The translations under genes and the position numbers were made by a program. Source: Rubrolithibacter danxiaensis (GTDB lineage: Bacteria; Bacteroidota; Bacteroidia; Sphingobacteriales; Sphingobacteriaceae). Taken from it: DNA of 64,000 nucleotides. A model generated the notes under the pieces. That model was not told where the DNA came from. It saw only the letters and a program-made list of their open reading frames with translations, and made no database searches. The stretch spans positions 389,618-453,617 of the forward strand of contig NZ_JBKOPS010000002.1 in assembly GCF_047272945.1 (NCBI RefSeq). The letters run 5' to 3'. Below are positions 36,781 through 46,128 of this stretch, in pieces (position 1 is the first letter of the stretch; each line of letters opens with the position of its first letter).

Positions 36781-37671
36781 TCATGTTACTGCAAATAATC
36801 CTGCAAGCTTTATTGATAAGGGGAGTAATAAAAAAATGGCGATAGCGGGAATAATTGCACCGAAAGCCGCAGCCCAGCTGGCATTCATAATAATTAAAGC
36901 AAGTACTCCGGCTTTAACCGCCTTGCCGATATTTTTCCCAACCGGATCTTTAACCGCATTAAATAATGGTAAAAATATTATCCACGCAAACGGAAACAGG
37001 ATGAGCAATGCGAAAAGCAGATTATTTTGACTATAAGCCTGGTATAAAATAGAGGCAATTACAAGACTGTAAAGAAAAGCAGCAAAGTACAATGTAACAG
37101 GTTTGCCCCCATGTACTTCTCCGCGGCTAATCATTGTTATAGCAGCAATGTAAACGACAGGGGCAAGTGATAAAAACCACCATGAATTTAATTCCATTGG
37201 AATAATGCTGATACCCAAAAGCAGGTTTAAACCTCTGCAAATCCCCATATTGACAGGGCCCAAGTAATTCTGATGTTTGCCCCATTTATCATAAATCAAA
37301 GCTGATGCAGCCGTAAGAAAGGCCAGAATGCCTGAAACAGGATTAACAATAAATGCGCAAACCAATCCAATGAGCAAAAGTACTGACCCTAAAGCAGTCG
37401 CTTCTTTTAACGAAACAACACCGCTGGGAATGGCCCGTTCCGGACGCTCAATTTTGTCTAATTCCGCATCAAAAACATCGTTGAATACAACCCCTCCTCC
37501 ATATAAACCTTTTGTAGAAGCGCAAAGTAATATAACCGGCCAGATATATGCGAAATCAAAATGTGCATTATTAAAATAACCGGCTATAGTAATTCCAGCA
37601 AGTACATCGGCAACAGCAGTTACAATGTTTGCCGGCCGCATAAGTTGAAGAAATGCCGTTATTTTTTTCAA
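36781..37671 (-). CDS. eboC: EboC, UbiA-family prenyltransferase
   Basis: A 296-residue integral membrane protein with about eight to nine helices. The first aspartate-rich motif NDVFDAELDKIERPERAIPSG (read as NDxxDxxxD then RP) and the second, YDKWGKH, bind Mg2+-prenyl diphosphate in UbiA enzymes. It would attach an isoprenoid chain to an acceptor, possibly the EboD product. 62 bp after eboB. Confidence 0.9.
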   Translation of the reverse strand: MKKITAFLQLMRPANIVTAVADVLAGITIAGYFNNAHFDFAYIWPVILLCASTKGLYGGGVVFNDVFDAELDKIERPERAIPSGVVSLKEATALGSVLLLIGLVCAFIVNPVSGILAFLTAASALIYDKWGKHQNYLGPVNMGICRGLNLLLGISIIPMELNSWWFLSLAPVVYIAAITMISRGEVHGGKPVTLYFAAFLYSLVIASILYQAYSQNNLLFALLILFPFAWIIFLPLFNAVKDPVGKNIGKAVKAGVLALIIMNASWAAAFGAIIPAIAIFLLLPLSIKLAGLFAVT

Positions 37672-37733
37672 GATTATGATTGTTGCGAACTATTATTTAA
37701 GTGACATGCTAATCATTAAGAGGTTCTTCTACT

Positions 37734-38720
37734 TTACCTAATTATAATAGAATCTTTGTCAATCCGCGGTTGTTGACCGCCTCTTAAAATAGTGTTCCCT
37801 TCAAACTTCTGGCTCTGATCAATTCCTTTTACAGTGATAAAGTCGGCTTCATCAATTTGTCCGCTTTGAGCAAAAGCGGTTATAGCATTCTTGTATGTTA
37901 CCAATTGAATATCTTCTAAACTTATTCCATTGGCTTTCATCAGAACTGCGGTTTTGGGAACTGCCAAGGGGTCGCTGATTCCCCAATCGGCAGCAGAGTT
38001 AATCATGATTCGTTCTGTTCCATATTGTTTAACTATTTCAACCATCCGTTCGTTGCCCATTTTTGTAAAAGGATAAATGGTGAAAGCTGCCCAAAAGCCA
38101 CGATCCAAAACTTCTTTTACAGTTTCCTCATTATTATGATCGATGATTACAGAATAAGGATTAAGGCCATGCTCTATTGCAATGTCCATGCTGCGTTGCG
38201 TACCTTTCTTTTTGTCACGATGCGGAGTGTGGATCTGAACTGGCAGATTAGCTTCTTTAGCCAGTTCCAACTGCAGGCGGTAATATTTTTCTTCAGCTGC
38301 GGTCTGATCGTCAAAGCCAATCTCACCTATACCTACAACTCCTTCTTTATAAATAAATAGCGGAAGCACTTCCATTACCTGTTCTGCCAGCGCTTCATTA
38401 TTAGCTTCTCTAGAATTTAAGCCAATGGTGCAATAGTGTTTAATTCCAAATTGGGAAGAGCGGAACCTTTCCCATCCGATCAGGCTGCTGTAATAATCTT
38501 TAAAAGTATCTACGCCGGTACGGGGCTGCCCTAGCCAAAAAGCCGGCTCAATTAATGCAACAACTCCTGCATCGGCCATGGCCTGGTAATCATCCGTAGT
38601 ACGTGAAGTCATGTGAACATGAGGATCAAAGAATTTCATCCCTTTGATACTGTCCAGGTTTACAGGCTGACTTTTTATACCTTCTTCAATTCTGTTAGTT
38701 ATATCGTGACTACAACACAT
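37734..38720 (-). CDS. eboB: EboB, TatD-like metal-dependent hydrolase
   Basis: Start set at the ATG at 38720, 14 bp after the eboA stop; a longer frame from a GTG at 38768 would overlap eboA and add a Cys-rich tail without family support. The 328-residue product has the amidohydrolase metal sites: FFDPHVHM (HxH), a Glu in GIGEIGFD, PVQIHTPHRD, VIIDHNNEE and the late Asp in NSAADWGISDP. TatD relatives are nucleases or esterases; in ebo clusters the substrate is unknown. Confidence 0.87.
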   Translation of the reverse strand: MCCSHDITNRIEEGIKSQPVNLDSIKGMKFFDPHVHMTSRTTDDYQAMADAGVVALIEPAFWLGQPRTGVDTFKDYYSSLIGWERFRSSQFGIKHYCTIGLNSREANNEALAEQVMEVLPLFIYKEGVVGIGEIGFDDQTAAEEKYYRLQLELAKEANLPVQIHTPHRDKKKGTQRSMDIAIEHGLNPYSVIIDHNNEETVKEVLDRGFWAAFTIYPFTKMGNERMVEIVKQYGTERIMINSAADWGISDPLAVPKTAVLMKANGISLEDIQLVTYKNAITAFAQSGQIDEADFITVKGIDQSQKFEGNTILRGGQQPRIDKDSIIIR

Positions 38721-38734
38721 AGTTAATAGGTTTA

Positions 38735-39619
38735 TTAGGCTATTGCTGCTTGTGCAACAACATTCCACGTTAATTCATTTTTTTCAACAGCAGCTTTTAG
38801 GTCCGGATATTGCTCCAGTAATTGCCTTGCAGGAGCGAATCTGCTTGATGAACACGCCAGAGCCGCCGCTTTCTTTTCGGTTTCATCGCCTTCTTTAAAT
38901 AGTTTCTGAATATCTTCAAAAAGGTTTTCATTTAGAAACGGCCCCACTAATCGCCATAGTTGAGGGTTTATTGTTCGGTGAGCTGCCCAGCGCTCATGAG
39001 CGTAATCGGATAAAGTATCGGCTAATTTCTGATTTGCCCGCTTATCCAGGCCAATTATCTTATTTACAGGTTTATCTGTGAAAAAGGCCTTCAGCACCAG
39101 CTGATTCCATGCAGATTCATCCAAATTTTCAGCAGGATAAGGATTGTTGCAGATAACGGATTCAAGAACAGAGCCGATATTGCTTCTGATGCCTTCGGTA
39201 CAGCGAAAAGTCCATTCTTCAGGATATGCAAGGAGTGGCAATGCTGAGTACAGGGCAACAAGCTCGTTCATTTCGGCAGCCTGAAACAAGCTGTTAATAG
39301 TTTCAGTATAGTTGCTTTTGTTTTCTGTCGGAAAATGCAGCAAAAACCAGATTCTGCTTAACTGATCGGCTGTAAAGCCGTGTAAGTTAAAATCTTTCCT
39401 GATTTGCTGTGCTTGTATTTGCTGTTCTGCAGAAACAGTTAAAAGAGATTTTCCGACAAAACGTGGGGCGGCAGTAAAAGCAGTAAAAAAGGAACTTTTA
39501 CTGCCGTCTTTAAATAAAACGGTTTTGTCATTTAACCATTGAAATCCCTGAGGTTTTAAATTCTGCTTTAATATCTCTGCAAATAATGAGAGAAGCTTTT
39601 TTAAATCATACTCATACAT
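38735..39619 (-). CDS. eboA: EboA domain protein
   Basis: First gene of the ebo cluster. The ATG at 39619 (MYEYDLKKLLSL) is preferred to a TTG three codons upstream. The 294-residue product is soluble and almost wholly helical, with HEAT-like character (ALYSALPLLAYPEEWTFRCTEGIRSN recognised piecewise; AHERWAAHRTINPQLW). EboA has no known enzymatic motif; it is the marker gene of the cluster and may be a scaffold. The promoter must lie in the 61 bp up to the SIMPL gene stop or further upstream. Confidence 0.85.
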   Translation of the reverse strand: MYEYDLKKLLSLFAEILKQNLKPQGFQWLNDKTVLFKDGSKSSFFTAFTAAPRFVGKSLLTVSAEQQIQAQQIRKDFNLHGFTADQLSRIWFLLHFPTENKSNYTETINSLFQAAEMNELVALYSALPLLAYPEEWTFRCTEGIRSNIGSVLESVICNNPYPAENLDESAWNQLVLKAFFTDKPVNKIIGLDKRANQKLADTLSDYAHERWAAHRTINPQLWRLVGPFLNENLFEDIQKLFKEGDETEKKAAALACSSSRFAPARQLLEQYPDLKAAVEKNELTWNVVAQAAIA

Positions 39620-39679
39620 CGGTAACAAAGTTAAAAAACAATATTACCTTAAAATGTAATTTATATCATATTTTCCTCA

Positions 39680-40384
39680 TTATTTCAATTCAAATACTGC
39701 CCGCATCTGGTAATTCAGTTTGATTTTTTTGAAGTCAACATCGGGCATTGCGCCTGCTTCTGCAGCGTCAGCCTTCATCATGTAATTAGAGCGGTATATC
39801 GGCTGTGGATACGATTCGTTATTTATTTCCTGTATTTCCAGGGCGCTACCAATTTTTTCATTTACAGCTTCTGCAAGGTAAGCGGCTTTCGCTTTTGCCG
39901 CCTGCAATGCTTTAACTTTTAAATCTTTTTTTAACGATTCAATTTTTGAATAATCGTAACTGTCAATATTGGTATATTCAATTCCGCGGGAATCTACAGA
40001 ACCTATTATCTGGTTAAGCTTAGTTAGGTCTGTTACCTTAATCCGGTATTGCTTGCTTGCCAGGAAATCAGGGTTTTTCTTCTTTTCCCAGGTATAATTA
40101 TAGCTGGATATATTATTGATTGTAAAATTTTCTTTCGGGATTCCGGCATTCAGTACAGCGCTTTGCAGTTGTTTTTCCAGGTCTTCGATGATAACTTTCT
40201 TTTTATTGCTGTTATCCTTAAAATATTCTTTCAGAGAAATGCTGATATAAATAATGTCAGGTGTTACTTCTGCTTCTGCAGAACCGATAACCTCGATTCT
40301 TCTCCTGGTATCTGGCTGTTGTGCAAAAGATGCTAACACGATGAGGCTTAACGCAAGTGCTGATAGTAATTTTCTCATAATCAT
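39680..40384 (-). CDS. SIMPL (DUF541) domain periplasmic protein
   Basis: A 234-residue protein with a signal peptide (LLSALALSLIVLASFAQ) and a DUF541/SIMPL domain: RRIEVIGSAEAEVTPDIIYI near the start of the mature part, AAKAKAAYLAEAVNEKIG near residue 165, and a final conserved strand LNYQMRAVFELK. Two starts (40384 and 40378) are possible; the second gives a conventional signal peptide. The family is periplasmic and loosely linked to oxidative stress or envelope integrity; the molecular role is unclear. It may be transcribed with the ebo genes, 61 bp downstream. Confidence 0.85.
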   Translation of the reverse strand: MIMRKLLSALALSLIVLASFAQQPDTRRRIEVIGSAEAEVTPDIIYISISLKEYFKDNSNKKKVIIEDLEKQLQSAVLNAGIPKENFTINNISSYNYTWEKKKNPDFLASKQYRIKVTDLTKLNQIIGSVDSRGIEYTNIDSYDYSKIESLKKDLKVKALQAAKAKAAYLAEAVNEKIGSALEIQEINNESYPQPIYRSNYMMKADAAEAGAMPDVDFKKIKLNYQMRAVFELK

Positions 40385-40503
40385 ATATTAAGTATTTACG
40401 GGATGTAATATTGCTGTTTTTGCATAATCTGTATACAGCCATATACGAATCTTACCAAGTACACGTAACAGGTTGCTGCAAAATAAACTTTAGGGATGAA
40501 GGC

Positions 40504-41154
40504 TTATTCTTCAACAATTTCGCTATGCGGATGGCTTTCTTCTTTCTTTTCCTCTTTGAAGTAATGTTTCTGGAAAAGCAGAATTAAGATAACCCCTACA
40601 GAAATAGCAGCATCAGCAAGGTTAAATACCGGCCGGAAGAAAATAAAGCCTTCACCTCCCCAGAAAGGTATCCATGCAGGAAATGTTCCTTCCAGAATGG
40701 GAAAATAAAACATATCTACCACTTTTCCGTGGAAAAGGCCTGCATAGCCTCCGTTGGGTGGAAAGAGTTTGGCGGGATAGAAATAGGAGCTTTCGCTGAA
40801 GATTAATCCGTAAAAAGTAGAATCAATAATATTGCCAAGCGCTCCGGCAAATATTAAGGAAACGTTTAGGATGAGGCCTCTGTGGTATTTCTTTTTAATA
40901 AGATAATGTACACCGTACCCGATTCCTATAACAGCTACAATGCGGAACAAAGTAAGAGCAAGCTTTCCGGCTTGCCCTCCAAATTCCATTCCGAATGCCA
41001 TTCCGTTATTTTCGGTAAAGTGAATGATGAACCAGTTACCGATAATTTTAAATTCCTGGCCCAGGCTCATGTTCATTTTGATCCAGAATTTAAGTATCTG
41101 GTCGGCAATAAGAACAAAAAGAATAAGCAGGAACGGCTTAGTATAACCTTTCAT
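40504..41154 (-). CDS. lspA: lipoprotein signal peptidase
   Basis: A 216-residue aspartic membrane protease that removes signal peptides from prolipoproteins. Four membrane helices; catalytic Asp residues lie in GNIIDSTFYG and FNLADAAISVG. It is longer than the ~165-residue standard because of an insert before the second Asp (FSESSYFYPAKLFPPNGGYA area), common in Bacteroidetes. Its ATG overlaps the stop of the DksA-like gene, so it is coupled with it and with ileS. Confidence 0.95.
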   Translation of the reverse strand: MKGYTKPFLLILFVLIADQILKFWIKMNMSLGQEFKIIGNWFIIHFTENNGMAFGMEFGGQAGKLALTLFRIVAVIGIGYGVHYLIKKKYHRGLILNVSLIFAGALGNIIDSTFYGLIFSESSYFYPAKLFPPNGGYAGLFHGKVVDMFYFPILEGTFPAWIPFWGGEGFIFFRPVFNLADAAISVGVILILLFQKHYFKEEKKEESHPHSEIVEE

Positions 41155-41537
41155 TAATATTGCTTCATTTTTGCCTCCATACTCAGAGTAGTATGAGGTA
41201 CCGCACGTAATCTTTCTTTTGGAATCAGTTTTCCTGTTTCACGGCATATTCCGTACGTTTTATTTTCGATACGCACCAGGGCAGCTTCCAGATTTTCGAT
41301 AAACTTTTTCTGGCGGGAAGCTAACTGGTTGATCTGTTCTTTTTCCAACGTAGCCGATCCGTCTTCCAATGTTTTGTAGGTGCCGGCAGTATCATCGGTT
41401 CCGTTCAAGTTCGGATTGCTTAATGATTGCGTTAATGAAGCAAGTTCGTCTTTTGCACTACGCATTTTTTCGAGAATGATCTCTTTAAATTCCTGCAATT
41501 CAGCGTCGGAATATCTTGTCTTTTCGTTATTTTCCAT
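41154..41537 (-). CDS. TraR/DksA-family protein with degenerate zinc finger
   Basis: A 127-residue protein. The N-terminal two-thirds are a coiled coil (ELQEFKEIILEKMRSAKDEL), and the C-terminus has the DksA-type sequence YGICRETGKLIPKERL followed by PHTTLSMEAK. Of the four zinc-binding cysteines of classical DksA only the first remains (C-x2-T ... S-x2-A), which appears usual for this Bacteroidetes subfamily. It lacks the acidic DxxDxA tip in obvious form. It starts inside the last 11 bp of ileS and ends at the first base of lspA, so the three form a tight ileS-dksA-like-lspA unit. Confidence 0.85.
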   Translation of the reverse strand: MENNEKTRYSDAELQEFKEIILEKMRSAKDELASLTQSLSNPNLNGTDDTAGTYKTLEDGSATLEKEQINQLASRQKKFIENLEAALVRIENKTYGICRETGKLIPKERLRAVPHTTLSMEAKMKQY

Positions 41538-44500
41538 ATTCGGCTTTTTCTATAGAAATTAATACTGATTTATCATCTATTTCTACCGCTTCTCCTTCCT
41601 GTAAATTCTCTTTCAATTCAAATGAATCTGCAAGAATTTCGGTGCTAATATATGATAAATTATTTTTAACAGCTTCGGCAATAAAAGGAAGGTCAGCTAT
41701 GCGTACCCTGATTTTATCCGTTACTTCAAATCCAAGATCTTTTCTTAAGTTTTGGATGCGGTTTATCAGTTCGCGTGAAATTCCTTCCTGCTTTAACGCT
41801 TCGGTTATGGTAACATCTAAAGCAACAGTTAGTTTTCCCATATTGGTTACCTGCCATCCCGGAACATCTTCGGCAATTACTTCCACATCTTCTGCCGGAA
41901 TATCAAGCGTTAGTCCTTCGTTTTTAAAACAGATCTTTCCGTCTTTTTCGAATTGAGTAATCTCGGCTTGCGACAGCGTATTCAAAAATCCGGAAACATC
42001 TTTCATATATTTTCCTGCCTTTGGGCCCAATGCTTTAAAATTCGGTTTTATCTTCTTTTTTATAATTCCGGAAGTATCGTTTATATACTCAATGTCCTTT
42101 ATGTTTGTTTCAGATAAAATCAAATCTTTTACGCGTTCAACTTTCTCCCGAAAGCTGTTGTCCAGCACAGGAAGCAATATTTTGTTTAGCGGCTGTCGTA
42201 CGTTGATGCCTACTTTTTTTCTCAGGGAAAGTACCATAGAAGAAATATCCTGGGCCAGTGCCATCCGTTCTTCCAGCGCTTTATCTACCAGCATTTCGTT
42301 ATAAACCGGAAAATCCGACAGGTGTACCGACTCTGCCCGTTCTTTCCCTGTGACATTATTTAGATCCAGGAACAGGCGTTCACTAAAGAAAGGTGCAACC
42401 GGCGACATCAGCTTTGCGATGGTGTTTAAACAGGTGTAAAGAGTCTGGTAAGCAGAAATTTTATCTTCGGTATAATCTCCTTTCCAGAAGCGGCGACGGC
42501 AAAGTCGCACATACCAGTTGCTTAAATTTTCATCTACAAATTCCTGTATGGCTCTGGCAGCTTTCGTAGGCTCAAAATCCGAATAAAATCCATCTACGTC
42601 TTTTGTCAGCGTATTTAACAGGGAAATGATCCATCGGTCTATTTCCGGTCTTTTTTGCGGAGCGATATCTTCTTCTTTATATTCAAAGCCATCAATATTG
42701 GCATAAAGCGAGAAGAACGCATAGGTGTTGTAAAGCGTACCAAAGAACTTTCTTCTTACTTCATCAAGGCCATCAAAACTGAATTTTAAATTATCCCAGG
42801 GTGACGCATTACTGATCATATACCAGCGGGTGGCATCAGCACTGTATTTTTCTATAGTTTCAAAAGGATCAACGGCGTTACCCAGACGTTTCGACATTTT
42901 GTTGCCGTTCTTATCCAGAACCAAACCGTTTGAAACGACATTTTTAAATGCTACAGAGTCGTTCAGCATAACAGCGATGGCGTGAAGCGTAAAGAACCAT
43001 CCACGGGTCTGGTCAACTCCTTCAGCGATAAAATCTGCAGGATAGGCGCTGGCAAACTTTTCTTTATTTTCAAAAGGATAATGCCATTGCGCATACGGCA
43101 TAGCGCCGGAATCAAGCCAAACGTCAATTAGATCAGGCTCTCTTAACATCTTTTTCCCTGATGCCGAAACAAGTACGATGTCGTCAACATAAGGGCGGTG
43201 GAGTTCGTTTACTTCAAATCCTGATTCCATAAACCCTGCGTGCACGGCTTTTGAAATCTCCTCTTTCAGTTCGTCGATTGAACCTATGCAAATTTCTTCA
43301 GTCCCGTCTTCTGTTTTCCAAATCGGAAGCGGGGTTCCCCAGTAGCGGGAACGTGATAGGTTCCAGTCTACCAGGTTTTCAAGCCAGTTTCCAAAGCGGC
43401 CTGTGCCGGTCGCTTCAGGCTTCCAGTTAATTGTTTTATTTAATTCAACAAGCCGGTCTTTAACTGCCGTCGTTCGGATAAACCAGCTATCTAATGGATA
43501 GTATAATACAGGTTTGTCGGTGCGCCAGCAATGGGGATAACTGTGTTCGTATTTTTTTACATCAAAAGCCTTATTATCTTCTTTCAGCTTAATGGCTATC
43601 AGAACATCCGTTGGCTTAAAATCCGGATTATTGCGTTCCTCGTTGCTGTAATATTCCTCTTTTACAAAACGTCCTGCAAAATCAGTTACTTGGTCAACAA
43701 ATCTTCCCTGGCGGTTAACCAAAGGGAATTCGTTCCCATTGCCATCTGTTACCATAACAGAAGGTACGTTGTTTTCCTTAGCAGCCCGAAAGTCATCAGC
43801 CCCAAATATGGAGGCGGTGTGTACAATCCCGGTTCCATCTTCGGTAGTAACAAAATCGGCAGGAATTACACGGAACGCATTTTTTTCCAGATTCTCGTTG
43901 CTGACATAAGGCATTAGCTGGTAATAACGTAAACCAACAAGTTCTTTGCCTTTAAATTCTGCAGTTTTAGTCCAGGGAATTAATTTGTCTCCGGCCTTAT
44001 AATCCTGAAAAGAGCCATTTTCAGCTTCGGGTTTAAAGTATTTCGATACCAGGTCTTCTGCAAGAACAACACTTACAGGTGTAAACGTATATTGATTAAA
44101 GGTTTTTATTTTTACATACGTTATATTCTCACCAACGGCCAGGGCACAATTTGAGGGAAGTGTCCAGGGTGTGGTTGTCCAGGCAAGAATCGCAGTATCT
44201 TCTCCTTTATCTTCAAACAAAACCGGTATCAGGGGGTGTATCTGATCGGGTTTTAAACGAAATTCGGCAACGACAGAGGTATCTTTAACCATGCGGTATG
44301 TTCCCGGCTGGTTCAGCTCATGAGAACTTAATCCCGTTCCTGCTGCCGGAGAAAAGGGTTGTACCGTATAGCCTTTATATAGTAATCCTTTATTATATAA
44401 TTGTTTAAGAATCCACCAAAGGGTTTCTATGTATTCGTTTTTGTAAGTGATATACGGATTGTCAAGATCAACCCAGTAGCCCATTTTCTGCGTCAGGTCG

Positions 44501-44892
44501 TTCCATACATCGGTATATTTCATTACCTCTTTCCGGCAGGCTTCATTATAATCTTCTACCGAGATCTTTTTCCCGATATCGTCTTTAGTGATGCCGAGCG
44601 TTTTTTCAACCGCCAGTTCAATAGGCAGTCCGTGGGTGTCCCAGCCTCCTTTTCGCTCAACACGATATCCTTTAAGCGTTTTATAGCGGCAAAAAATATC
44701 CTTGATAGAGCGGGCCATTACGTGATGAATTCCGGGCATTCCATTTGCTGAAGGAGGCCCTTCATAAAAGGTATATGGTTTTGAAGCCGGGCGATTTGAA
44801 ATACTTTTTTCGAAAATCTGGTTCTTCTGCCAATAATCAAGTATTTCTTTACCCGTTTCTGATAAGTTTAATTGCTTATATTCTTTGTACAT
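41527..44892 (-). CDS. ileS: isoleucyl-tRNA synthetase with GIHH signature (IleRS2-like)
   Basis: A 1121-residue class I synthetase with editing (CP1) domain and the KMSKR loop (GNKMSKRLGN). The other signature, normally HIGH, reads GIHH here (NGMPGIHHVMA, Gly54-His57). The length and lack of an obvious C-terminal zinc finger fit the eukaryote-like IleRS2 type. IleRS2 enzymes tolerate mupirocin, and GXHH variants have been described as hyper-resistant. It is the first gene of the ileS-dksA-like-lspA unit. Confidence 0.95.
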   Translation of the reverse strand: MYKEYKQLNLSETGKEILDYWQKNQIFEKSISNRPASKPYTFYEGPPSANGMPGIHHVMARSIKDIFCRYKTLKGYRVERKGGWDTHGLPIELAVEKTLGITKDDIGKKISVEDYNEACRKEVMKYTDVWNDLTQKMGYWVDLDNPYITYKNEYIETLWWILKQLYNKGLLYKGYTVQPFSPAAGTGLSSHELNQPGTYRMVKDTSVVAEFRLKPDQIHPLIPVLFEDKGEDTAILAWTTTPWTLPSNCALAVGENITYVKIKTFNQYTFTPVSVVLAEDLVSKYFKPEAENGSFQDYKAGDKLIPWTKTAEFKGKELVGLRYYQLMPYVSNENLEKNAFRVIPADFVTTEDGTGIVHTASIFGADDFRAAKENNVPSVMVTDGNGNEFPLVNRQGRFVDQVTDFAGRFVKEEYYSNEERNNPDFKPTDVLIAIKLKEDNKAFDVKKYEHSYPHCWRTDKPVLYYPLDSWFIRTTAVKDRLVELNKTINWKPEATGTGRFGNWLENLVDWNLSRSRYWGTPLPIWKTEDGTEEICIGSIDELKEEISKAVHAGFMESGFEVNELHRPYVDDIVLVSASGKKMLREPDLIDVWLDSGAMPYAQWHYPFENKEKFASAYPADFIAEGVDQTRGWFFTLHAIAVMLNDSVAFKNVVSNGLVLDKNGNKMSKRLGNAVDPFETIEKYSADATRWYMISNASPWDNLKFSFDGLDEVRRKFFGTLYNTYAFFSLYANIDGFEYKEEDIAPQKRPEIDRWIISLLNTLTKDVDGFYSDFEPTKAARAIQEFVDENLSNWYVRLCRRRFWKGDYTEDKISAYQTLYTCLNTIAKLMSPVAPFFSERLFLDLNNVTGKERAESVHLSDFPVYNEMLVDKALEERMALAQDISSMVLSLRKKVGINVRQPLNKILLPVLDNSFREKVERVKDLILSETNIKDIEYINDTSGIIKKKIKPNFKALGPKAGKYMKDVSGFLNTLSQAEITQFEKDGKICFKNEGLTLDIPAEDVEVIAEDVPGWQVTNMGKLTVALDVTITEALKQEGISRELINRIQNLRKDLGFEVTDKIRVRIADLPFIAEAVKNNLSYISTEILADSFELKENLQEGEAVEIDDKSVLISIEKAEYGK

Positions 44893-44959
44893 CAGCCGTT
44901 TATCTTCGAATTTAAAGTGGGCAAAAATACGGAAATAAGCCCGAAAAAAGTAATTAAAA

Positions 44960-44992
44960 TTGAAGCGGAGCGGTATTTCGGCAATATTTTTG
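44960..44992 (+). promoter_or_regulatory. candidate promoter for the small membrane protein
   Basis: TTG at 44960-44962 and TATTTTTG at 44985-44992 with a 22-bp spacer, close to the Bacteroidetes -33/-7 layout. It lies in the gap between the divergent ileS and the gene at 45062. Confidence 0.4.
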
Positions 44993-45061
44993 TAATCTTT
45001 CTATTCCCCGTGCTTTATTACAAAAACAGTATCAACTCTTTTATTTAATATTACGCCATAT

Positions 45062-45319
45062 ATGTTTAAAATGAGAAATAAATTCATGAGCCGCGGCTTA
45101 CTTCTATTGATAGCAGGAGTAGGATTTATTCTTTTGGGAAAGTTAATTCAGATCAGAGACTGGGGATTGTATGGATGGGCTATGATTTTAGGAATCCTGC
45201 TTTTTGGAGTTGGGTTTCTGATGATGCTATACAGCCTGATGCGGAAAGTAGAATACCAGGGTATTATAGAAGACCGGGCTGCCGAAGCTGAAAAACAATC
45301 TGAACAAAATGAAAATTAA
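45062..45319 (+). CDS. small two-helix membrane protein
   Basis: An 85-residue product with two hydrophobic helices (about 12-28 and 37-60) separated by IQIRDWGLYG, then a charged cytoplasmic tail rich in Glu and Gln. I recognise no family. It precedes recO by 86 bp and may share its transcript. Confidence 0.65.
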   Translation: MFKMRNKFMSRGLLLLIAGVGFILLGKLIQIRDWGLYGWAMILGILLFGVGFLMMLYSLMRKVEYQGIIEDRAAEAEKQSEQNEN

Positions 45320-45405
45320 CCTGATATCTTGTTTCTGCTTGTTTTCGTTTATTATTCCTTAATTCTTTCCTAATTTCATTTTCTTTACAAGTTTCCTGAA
45401 AAAGA

Positions 45406-46128
45406 ATGCTCCATAAAACGCGAGGTATTGTATTAAAAAGTACAAACTATTCTGAAAGCAGTGTGGTTGTGCAGATATTTACAGAGAAATTTGGTATTCA
45501 ATCTTATTTAATAAACGGAGTTAAAAAACCGAAAGCCAAAATCAGGAATAGCATTTTACAGCCACTGCACCTGCTGGATATGGTAGTTTATCACAAGCCG
45601 GAGGGTAACCTGCAAAGGGTGGCAGAAGTTCGGCAAGTTCCTTTGTTTCAACATATTCCGTATGATATTGTAAAAAGTTCGCTGACTCTTTTTCTGAACG
45701 AGGTTTTATACAAATCATTAAAACATCAGCAAACGGATGAGCAACTTTTTGATTATATTTTTCATTCTGTAGAATTACTGGATAAAATAGAAGGGAGCCT
45801 GAATACTTTTCATCTTCATTTTTTGCTAAAACTAACACGATACCTCGGTTTTTATCCAGATTTAACCAATTCAAATTTTAATTATTTTGATTTGAAAGAA
45901 GGGATTTACAGCAATGTTCCGCCTCCGCATCCGTATGTTCTGGATGAGCCCTACAAAACTTACTGGGAAATACTGGTAAAAGGGAACATTGAGAACCTGG
46001 GGAAAATAACAATACCTGTAACAGAAAGACGTGTTCTTTTAGAAAGATTGCTTGACTATTACAGGTTGCACATTGATGGGTTTGACGAGATCAAGTCGCA
46101 TCATATTTTAGAAGAGGTATTGAATTAG
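45406..46128 (+). CDS. recO: DNA repair protein RecO
   Basis: A 240-residue RecO, which anneals complementary strands and, with RecR, loads RecA on gapped DNA. The N-terminal OB fold has KTRGIVLKSTNYSESSVVVQ and the YLINGVKKPK segment; the helical C-terminal domain follows (LLKLTRYLGFYPDL). No zinc finger is seen, as usual in Bacteroidetes. Its last 4 bp overlap the convergent receiver gene. Confidence 0.92.
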   Translation: MLHKTRGIVLKSTNYSESSVVVQIFTEKFGIQSYLINGVKKPKAKIRNSILQPLHLLDMVVYHKPEGNLQRVAEVRQVPLFQHIPYDIVKSSLTLFLNEVLYKSLKHQQTDEQLFDYIFHSVELLDKIEGSLNTFHLHFLLKLTRYLGFYPDLTNSNFNYFDLKEGIYSNVPPPHPYVLDEPYKTYWEILVKGNIENLGKITIPVTERRVLLERLLDYYRLHIDGFDEIKSHHILEEVLN

